A stretch of DNA of 9,484 nucleotides from contig JAEWYI010000098.1 of assembly GCA_023395735.1 (NCBI GenBank), forward strand, positions 1 to 9,484, written 5' to 3'. The position numbers and the translations under genes are program-made. The notes beneath the pieces were generated by a model that was given only the letters and a program-made list of their open reading frames with translations, had not been told where the DNA came from and ran no database searches. The DNA comes from Cyanobacteria bacterium OH_SFB_17 (GTDB lineage Bacteria; Cyanobacteriota; Vampirovibrionia; Gastranaerophilales; Gastranaerophilaceae). Within the stretch, counting starts at the first letter, position 1. Each line of letters begins with the position of its first letter. Shown piece after piece: positions 5,173 through 9,484 of the stretch.

Positions 5173-5853
5173 TTATTCTTTTGAGTCAGTTGCAGATGGA
5201 GTAACACTTGTGATTACTTTATCAATCAAACCGTAATCTACAGCTTCTTGAGCCGACATATAGTGGTCTCTTTCAGTGTCTTCCTTGATTTTTTCAATCG
5301 GTTGACCAGAATGTTCTGCCAACAAACCATTTAATTCGTTTTTCATTCTTAAAATTTCTTTTGCTTCGATTTCGATATCGGTAGCTTGACCTTGGGCACC
5401 GCCAAGAGGTTGGTGAATCATGATTCTTGCACTTGGAAGAGCCATTCTTTTTCCTTTTGTACCCGCCGAAAGCAAAAACGCGCCCATGCTTGCCGCTTCA
5501 CCAAGACAAATAGTTGCAACATCAGCCTTTACAAGCTTCATTGTATCAAATATCGCCATTCCTGCAGTAATAACACCACCAGGGCTGTTTATATACATCA
5601 TAATATCTTTTTCAGGATTTTCACTATCTAACAAAAGCAATTGAGCAACAATTGAATTTGCCATTTCATCATCGATTTCTTCGCCTAAGAAAATAATTCT
5701 TTCTCTCAACAATCTTGAAAAAATATCGAAAGAACGTTCTCCACGAGAAGACGCTTCTATAACAGTTGGAACATAGTTCAAAATTCTGTTATAATCCAAA
5801 CTGCTAACAATTGGCTCTGCATTAACTTCACTAATAACATCAAACTTATTCAT
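5173..5853 (-). CDS. clpP: ATP-dependent Clp protease proteolytic subunit
   Basis: The serine protease subunit that assembles into a double heptameric barrel and degrades proteins fed by Clp ATPases (ClpX, ClpA or ClpC, none in this window). The full Ser-His-Asp triad is present: Ser122 in GEAASMGAFLL, His147 in MIHQPLGGAQGQATDI, and Asp196 in TERDHYMSAQEAVDYGLID. The oxyanion-loop segment YINSPGGVITAGMAI (87-101) is intact. Length is 226, longer than the usual 195-210 because of about 25 residues before YVPTVIEASSRGERSFDIFSRLL; E. coli ClpP carries a shorter propeptide there. AGGAG lies 7 nt before the ATG, which supports this start. Transcription starts from the divergent region shared with the 5947 gene, and a hairpin follows the stop. 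Confidence 0.98.
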   Translation of the reverse strand: MNKFDVISEVNAEPIVSSLDYNRILNYVPTVIEASSRGERSFDIFSRLLRERIIFLGEEIDDEMANSIVAQLLLLDSENPEKDIMMYINSPGGVITAGMAIFDTMKLVKADVATICLGEAASMGAFLLSAGTKGKRMALPSARIMIHQPLGGAQGQATDIEIEAKEILRMKNELNGLLAEHSGQPIEKIKEDTERDHYMSAQEAVDYGLIDKVITSVTPSATDSKE

Positions 5854-5890
5854 TACTATTCTCCTAAATTTTATTCAACTTAATTATATT

Positions 5891-5918
5891 ATATTACAAA
5901 TATTTTATACTTTTGCAA
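5891..5918 (-). promoter_or_regulatory. Probable clpP promoter
   Basis: On minus, TTGCAA (5918-5913) is followed after 16 nt by TAATAT (5896-5891). Perfect TATAAT boxes also sit at 5893-5888 and 5888-5883 but with spacers of 19 nt or more. The exact -10 cannot be fixed by eye. The -35 hexamer is a palindrome shared with the plus-strand promoter. Confidence 0.5.
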
Positions 5919-5940
5919 TATTCTAATATAGTAGTATAAT
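5913..5940 (+). promoter_or_regulatory. Promoter for the 5947-icd operon
   Basis: TTGCAA (5913-5918), a 16-nt spacer, then a perfect TATAAT (5935-5940). This is the same -35, -10 and spacing as the tRNA-Asp promoter. The -10 ends 6 nt before the ATG at 5947, so transcription is expected to begin at or next to that A, giving a leaderless mRNA. Confidence 0.75.
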
Positions 5941-5946
5941 TCTGAT

Positions 5947-6156
5947 ATGTATTGTATTGATTATACTGTATACATTGAAGATGACGACCAGTGCATCACT
6001 TGCGAAAACTATGCACGGGGCGTTGCTTGTCCGCTTTTAGAGGCACTTGGACAAGGTGCGGTTTATTTAGAAGACAGCTTGATTGTTACCAATTGCGGAT
6101 TTTATAAAGAGTTTAAAAGGACATTAAAACTGGTGAAAAAAGAGGAAAATGAATAA
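5947..6156 (+). CDS. Small four-cysteine protein coupled to icd
   Basis: A 69-residue protein of unknown family. It has Cys3 and then the pattern C16-x2-C19-x8-C28-x21-C50, set in QCITCENYARGVACPLLEAL and TNCGFYKEF. That suggests a small metal (zinc) site or redox-active thiols. The N-terminus MYCIDYTVYIEDDDQ is acidic and the C-terminus (FKRTLKLVKKEENE) is charged. It has no upstream ribosome site, because the -10 box ends 6 nt before the ATG; there is no other ATG or plausible alternative start in frame before the Cys motif. Its last 8 nt overlap the start of the isocitrate dehydrogenase gene, implying shared transcript and translational coupling. It may be an accessory or regulator of the enzyme, but that is guilt by association only. 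The reading frame looks real from position, overlap and Cys spacing. Confidence 0.8.
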   Translation: MYCIDYTVYIEDDDQCITCENYARGVACPLLEALGQGAVYLEDSLIVTNCGFYKEFKRTLKLVKKEENE

Positions 6157-7144
6157 AATAACATTAATTCCTGGAGACGGAATAGGACCGGAAATAACAA
6201 ATTCTGTCGTACAAATAATTGAAGCAAGCGGTTTAAAAATAGATTGGGATATACAAACTGCAGGAGCTGATGTATGCGAAAGCGAAGGAACTCCGCTTCC
6301 TAAAAGAGTAATTGAATCAATAAAGACAAACAAAGTTGCACTAAAAGCCCCTGTGACTACCCCTATTGGAAAAGGGTTTCGCTCTGTAAATGTTGAACTT
6401 AGAAAAGCACTAGATTTGTATGCCAATCTAAGGCCTTGCAAAAATTTACCGAACATTAAAACTAAATTTGATAACGTAGATTTGATAGTTGTAAGAGAAA
6501 ATACAGAAGACCTCTACGCAGGAATAGAGAGAAAAATCGATAATGACACAGCAGAAAGCATAAAAATAATAACAAGAAAAGCGTCCGAAAGAATTGCTGA
6601 ATTTGCTTTTCAATACGCAATATCTAACAACAGGAAAGAAGTTTGCGCTGTTTCAAAAGCCAATATCTGTAAATTTTCAGACGGATTATTTCTTGAGTGC
6701 ACTAGAAACATTGCCAAAAATTATCCAGAAATTAACTACAGAGAAATTTTAGTCGACAATTTGTGCATGCAGCTTGTGCAAAAGCCCGAACAATTTGATG
6801 TAATGGTCTTGCCAAACCTCTACGGTGACATTGTGTCGGATCTTTGCGCGGGGTTAATCGGTGGACTTGGAATTGCTCAAGGAGCAAATATAGGAATTGA
6901 CTATGCCGTTTTTGAAGCAGTACATGGTTCGGCTCCTGACATTGCAGGTCAAGACAAAGCCAATCCTACAGCACTTTTACTATCAGCGGTTGAAATGCTT
7001 AAATATATTAAAGAAGAAGAATTTGCATTGAAAATAGAAAATGCCCTTTTCAAAACACTCGCAAATAATATTAAAACTGCAGACTTAGGCGGAGATGCAA
7101 AATGCAGCGAGTTCACACTTGAAATTATCAAAAATCTAAAATAA
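6149..7144 (+). CDS. icd: NAD-dependent isocitrate dehydrogenase (isocitrate/isopropylmalate dehydrogenase family)
   Basis: Oxidatively decarboxylates isocitrate to 2-oxoglutarate in the cytoplasm, feeding glutamate synthesis. The 331 residues show the family core: IPGDGIGPEI (7-16); the substrate segment FRSVNVELRKALDLYANLRP (77-96) with Ser79, Asn81, Arg85 and Arg95; Arg116 (VVREN); Tyr123; Lys170 (SKAN); Asp203; and metal ligands Asp227 and Asp231 (LYGDIVSDL). The S-x-N pattern is that of isocitrate dehydrogenases and not isopropylmalate dehydrogenase. In HGSAPDIAGQDKANP (259-273) Asp264-Ile265 stand where NADP enzymes carry Lys-Tyr, which points to NAD. The size fits the short mitochondrial IDH3-like type. 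Homoisocitrate or another hydroxyacid cannot be excluded. GAGG lies only 3 nt before the ATG, and the start lies inside the 5947 gene, so coupling is likely. The stop is 5 bp from the convergent purB stop. Confidence 0.9.
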   Translation: MNKITLIPGDGIGPEITNSVVQIIEASGLKIDWDIQTAGADVCESEGTPLPKRVIESIKTNKVALKAPVTTPIGKGFRSVNVELRKALDLYANLRPCKNLPNIKTKFDNVDLIVVRENTEDLYAGIERKIDNDTAESIKIITRKASERIAEFAFQYAISNNRKEVCAVSKANICKFSDGLFLECTRNIAKNYPEINYREILVDNLCMQLVQKPEQFDVMVLPNLYGDIVSDLCAGLIGGLGIAQGANIGIDYAVFEAVHGSAPDIAGQDKANPTALLLSAVEMLKYIKEEEFALKIENALFKTLANNIKTADLGGDAKCSEFTLEIIKNLK

Positions 7145-7149
7145 CAAAA

Positions 7150-8439
7150 TTAAAATCGTTTGTAAATCTCTTCAATATTTACTAAATAGTCTTCTGTCTC
7201 AAAGCATTTTTCTATTTCAGACTTCGATAAATATTTTAAAACCTCAACATCTTTTTCAAGATTAGCTTTAAAATTTCCGTCATTTTCAAATGCATCAAGC
7301 GCATTTTTTTGAACAAGCTTATAAGCATCTTCTCTCGTAATACCTTTTTCTACAAGAGTAAGCAAAACTTTTTGTGAATAAACAATTCCACCGAATAGAC
7401 TTGCATTTTTCAACATATTTTTTTCATGAACGTTTAAATTATCAACAACATTTTTAAATCTGTTCAACATATAATCCACTAATATTGTACTATCAGGGAA
7501 AATTATCCTCTCAGCTGAACTGTGAGAAATATCTCTTTCATGCCAGAGCGCAACATTTTCCATAGCCGCAATTGAATTTGAGCGCACAATCCTAGAAAGT
7601 CCGCAAAGATTTTCGCACGAAATAGGGTTTTTCTTGTGAGGCATAGCAGAAGAGCCTTTTTGACCTTTTTTGAAACCTTCTTCGACCTCTAAAACTTCAG
7701 TTCTCTGCAAATGCCTGATTTCAATAGCAAATTGTTCAATAATCGTCGCAATCATTGCCAATGAATGCATGAAATATGCATGATAATCTCTTGCGATAAC
7801 TTGAGTAGAAATTCTTGCGGGCTTTAGGTTTAAAAACTTGCAAGTCAACTCTTCAACACGCGGTGAAATATTTGAATACGTTCCTACAGGACCTGAAATT
7901 TGTCCTACTCTAATTTCTTCTAGTGCATATTCAAAATGTTTTTTTGCTCTTTCAAACGCATCTATCCAAGCGCAAATTTTCACTCCAAAGGTCATAACCT
8001 CTGCATGAATTCCGTGAGAGCGACCTATACATATTGTACTTTTATGTTTATCTTTTAAGCTATGCAAAGATTTAATCAATTCACTTAAATCTTCAAGAAT
8101 TATTTTTCCTGCATCATTTATCTGCAAAGCCAAAGCTGTATCAATAACATCAGAGCTCGTAAGCCCTTTGTGAATATGTTTTGCAAGATTTTCTCCGACA
8201 GTTTCATTCACATTGGTTAAAAAAGCTATTACATCGTGGTTAACTTCTTTTTCAATTTCATCAATTCTTTTAATATCAAAAGATGCAATTTTTTTAATTT
8301 GCTCGACTTCATTTTTTGGAATTTCACCAAGCTCTGCGTAAGCCTCGCACACTGCAAGCTCAACTTGCAGATAATATGCAAACTTGGAATCTAAATCCCA
8401 TATTTTTTTCATTTGTTCTCTTGAATATCTTTCAATCAT
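7150..8439 (-). CDS. purB: Adenylosuccinate lyase
   Basis: Fumarase/aspartase-superfamily enzyme that releases fumarate from SAICAR and from adenylosuccinate, so it works twice in purine synthesis. The 429 residues match the short bacterial type (Bacillus PurB) from MIERYSREQMKKIW onward. Key sites: His68 (NHDV), GLTSSDVIDTAL (92-103), GRSHGIHAE (139-147) with His142 as the probable general acid, QISGPVGTYSN (180-190), and signature GSSAMPHKKNP (262-272) with the catalytic Ser in the flexible loop, then LWHERDISHSSAERI. The start is fixed by the conserved MIERYSR. There is no Shine-Dalgarno sequence before it; instead an extended -10 (TGA-TATTAT) ends 6 nt upstream, so the mRNA may be leaderless. 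No other pur gene is nearby. Confidence 0.97.
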   Translation of the reverse strand: MIERYSREQMKKIWDLDSKFAYYLQVELAVCEAYAELGEIPKNEVEQIKKIASFDIKRIDEIEKEVNHDVIAFLTNVNETVGENLAKHIHKGLTSSDVIDTALALQINDAGKIILEDLSELIKSLHSLKDKHKSTICIGRSHGIHAEVMTFGVKICAWIDAFERAKKHFEYALEEIRVGQISGPVGTYSNISPRVEELTCKFLNLKPARISTQVIARDYHAYFMHSLAMIATIIEQFAIEIRHLQRTEVLEVEEGFKKGQKGSSAMPHKKNPISCENLCGLSRIVRSNSIAAMENVALWHERDISHSSAERIIFPDSTILVDYMLNRFKNVVDNLNVHEKNMLKNASLFGGIVYSQKVLLTLVEKGITREDAYKLVQKNALDAFENDGNFKANLEKDVEVLKYLSKSEIEKCFETEDYLVNIEEIYKRF

Positions 8440-8445
8440 ACAATT

Positions 8446-8475
8446 ATAATATCACAGAAAAAGGCAATTTTTAAA
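8446..8475 (-). promoter_or_regulatory. Probable extended -10 promoter of purB
   Basis: On minus, TGATATTAT (8454-8446) is an extended -10, with TTTAAA (8475-8470) 18 nt upstream as a weak -35. The start would fall at about 8439-8440, on or next to the purB ATG. An overlapping TATAAT (8448-8443) is too close to the ATG to be the -10 of a full-length mRNA. Confidence 0.55.
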
Positions 8476-8500
8476 GATAAATTGTTTTTATATATATAAG
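8470..8500 (+). promoter_or_regulatory. Probable promoter of the 8525-8881 gene
   Basis: TTTAAA (8470-8475), a 17-nt spacer, and TATATA (8493-8498), or TATAAG at 8495-8500. Predicted start near 8506, leaving about 18 nt with the GGGG ribosome site. The -35 hexamer is a palindrome and overlaps the purB candidate -35. Confidence 0.5.
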
Positions 8501-8524
8501 AGGACTATTAACGGGGATTTTTAT

Positions 8525-8881
8525 ATGGGAACTGAAATTAACACAAACATTGGTAAAAAAGCGTTACAAGACGTTATGAACAGCTATGATGAAGCTTTAA
8601 TAAAGAAAGAAGAAAAACAAGCACAATATGATGCTGCTAAAATGCAGGAAAGCATTTATGCAGAACTTAAATCTAAAGCGGAAAGAGAATTCAAATCAGC
8701 ACAAAGCAAATATATGAATGGAGATGCTGGTTTATTGAGCGCAAAATCTAAATACGCATCTGCTCTTTCTATGTTTAACAACGCAAGCACAAATACAGAC
8801 ATATTAAGAAATAGTCTTTTAAATTCGATATTCTACGCAGGTAAAATGGGAAATGCAGCATCCATCGCTAAAAATATGTAA
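8525..8881 (+). CDS. Hypothetical helical protein, 118 residues
   Basis: Not recognised. GGGG lies 8 nt before the ATG. It is almost entirely helix-forming and rich in Ala, Lys, Ser and Met. A long amphipathic helix spans about residues 10-65 (VMNSYDEALIKKEEKQAQYD onward). A second, Ser/Ala-rich part follows (DAGLLSAKSKYASALSMF, 67-84), then NSLLNSIFYAGKMGNAASIAKNM at the C-terminus. There is no Cys, signal peptide or long hydrophobic segment. The two-helix shape recalls small exported or structural helical proteins, but nothing in the sequence proves export. It is a single plus-strand gene between divergent purB and a convergent TPR gene, with one base between its stop and that of the TPR gene. 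Confidence 0.85.
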   Translation: MGTEINTNIGKKALQDVMNSYDEALIKKEEKQAQYDAAKMQESIYAELKSKAEREFKSAQSKYMNGDAGLLSAKSKYASALSMFNNASTNTDILRNSLLNSIFYAGKMGNAASIAKNM

Positions 8882-8882
8882 T

Positions 8883-9443
8883 TTATTGAGCTAAGACCTG
8901 CTGAATATAATTTCTAACAGCGCCTGTTATAAGAAGGTTCGGCTCTTGCATGCAAAACTCATCCAGTTTGATAATTCCGCTTCTTTTGTTGCCGCTTTCT
9001 ATATACAAAAGTCCCAAAATTATCATGCTCATTGGGTTTTTCTCTGCTTTTTGTTTATACAATGGTATTTTTTTTGATATTAAATTTTGAGCTTTAAAAG
9101 ATTTAACTAAATTCTGATAATACATAAAATTTAGACTATATTGAACTATAGCCCTTTCATAACATCTTTGAGCTTCTGCAAAGTACCCTGCTTTCATATA
9201 GGCATCGCCCAAGTTGTTATAATAAACAGCTGTAGCCTGTGTTTTAGGATTTAGTGCAATTGCCATGTGAAATTCTTGAATTGCTTCATAAATTCTTCCA
9301 TCCTGCATTGCGTTAAGACCGACGTTATTGTGGTTTATCGCGTTTTTTTCTGCATCAATATTGTATACATCAGGCTTGACATAGCCTGAAAAAAACAAAG
9401 TTGACGCAATCAATCCAACTGTAACAATGATTTTTTTAATCAT
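8883..9443 (-). CDS. Exported TPR-repeat protein
   Basis: 186 residues with a Sec-type signal: basic MIKK, a hydrophobic core IIVTVGLIASTLFFSG, then a polar region. The mature protein would be outside the cytoplasmic membrane, or anchored if uncleaved; no lipobox Cys is present. Two good tetratricopeptide repeats follow at about 35-66 (NNVGLNAMQDGRIYEAIQEF, ending AIALNP) and 72-103 (YYNNLGDAYMKAGYFAEAQR, ending AIVQYS). Degenerate helical repeats continue to about residue 170. TPR domains bind peptides or partner proteins; the partner here is unknown. There is no close ribosome site (AAGGA is 14 nt away). The ATG overlaps, as ATGA, a TGA that ends an open frame from the right edge, which suggests translational coupling in an operon. 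Confidence 0.9.
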   Translation of the reverse strand: MIKKIIVTVGLIASTLFFSGYVKPDVYNIDAEKNAINHNNVGLNAMQDGRIYEAIQEFHMAIALNPKTQATAVYYNNLGDAYMKAGYFAEAQRCYERAIVQYSLNFMYYQNLVKSFKAQNLISKKIPLYKQKAEKNPMSMIILGLLYIESGNKRSGIIKLDEFCMQEPNLLITGAVRNYIQQVLAQ

Positions 9444-9484
9444 AAACAGATTTCTAATCCTTCATAAGCAACATACGAATTGGA
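9440..9484 (-). CDS. C-terminal end of an upstream gene (partial)
   Basis: On minus the frame entering at the window edge reads SNSYVAYEGLEICL and stops at TGA (9442-9440), whose TG is shared with the ATG of the TPR gene. Only 14 residues are visible, too few to identify. A second open frame (ending at a TAG 15 nt before the ATG) is also possible. The ATGA overlap plus the missing ribosome site of the TPR gene favours the first. Confidence 0.4.
   Translation of the reverse strand, partial: SNSYVAYEGLEICL

Noticed and set aside
5386..5644. Two plus-strand frames inside clpP
   Set aside because: They are antisense to the conserved catalytic core of ClpP and have no ribosome site or protein-like composition of their own.
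6124..6456. Minus-strand frame opposite the icd start
   Set aside because: It covers conserved icd motifs and the overlap with the 5947 gene, and has no start signal.
6149..7144. 3-isopropylmalate dehydrogenase (leuB)
   Set aside because: The substrate loop has the S-x-N pattern of isocitrate dehydrogenases and lacks the Glu-Leu-Leu type residues. No leu genes are nearby.
1..9484. CRISPR array, insertion sequence or prophage
   Set aside because: No regularly spaced repeats, transposase, integrase or phage proteins were found. The repeats at 169-366 are tRNA-derived and irregularly spaced.

Overview
This is an AT-rich chromosomal window from a bacterium. The best guess at lineage is a gut Gastranaerophilales (Melainabacteria/Vampirovibrionia). 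The guess rests on low GC, a prepilin-like protein with an FTLAEVLITIGIIGVVA-type N-terminus and a D-x-NG-x-x-GPN C-terminal motif, the separate beta subunit of alpha2-beta2 glycyl-tRNA synthetase, and several small lineage-type orphan proteins. It is inference; other low-GC bacteria are not excluded. No transposase, integrase, phage gene or CRISPR array is visible.

Layout: 68-111 terminator; 111-187 tRNA-Asp(GUC), minus; 188-421 a structured leader of tRNA-derived repeats behind a promoter at 394-421; 471-716 small ACT-like protein (minus); 833-1150 orphan (minus); 1308-3326 glyS (minus); 3432-4172 pseudopilin (minus); 4394-4912 Met/Gln-rich helical orphan (minus); 5173-5853 clpP (minus); 5947-6156 small Cys protein and 6149-7144 NAD-type isocitrate dehydrogenase (plus, overlapping); 7150-8439 purB (minus); 8525-8881 helical orphan (plus); 8883-9443 secreted TPR protein (minus), probably coupled to a gene that enters from the right edge (9440-9484).

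Most genes look like single-gene or two-gene transcripts with their own promoter and hairpin terminator. The housekeeping content covers tRNA charging (glyS), protein turnover (clpP), AMP/IMP synthesis (purB) and 2-oxoglutarate supply (icd). The genes do not form one pathway.

The least ordinary part is upstream of tRNA-Asp. The DNA carries two decayed copies of the tRNA 5' portion, with hairpins that keep the same shape by compensatory change, and a 16-nt perfect antisense copy of the tRNA's own D-arm. On the transcript this gives mutually exclusive folds, one of which would trap the D-arm of tRNA-Asp. Two further points are two candidate leaderless mRNAs (5947 and purB) and back-to-back divergent promoters that appear to share a palindromic -35 hexamer.
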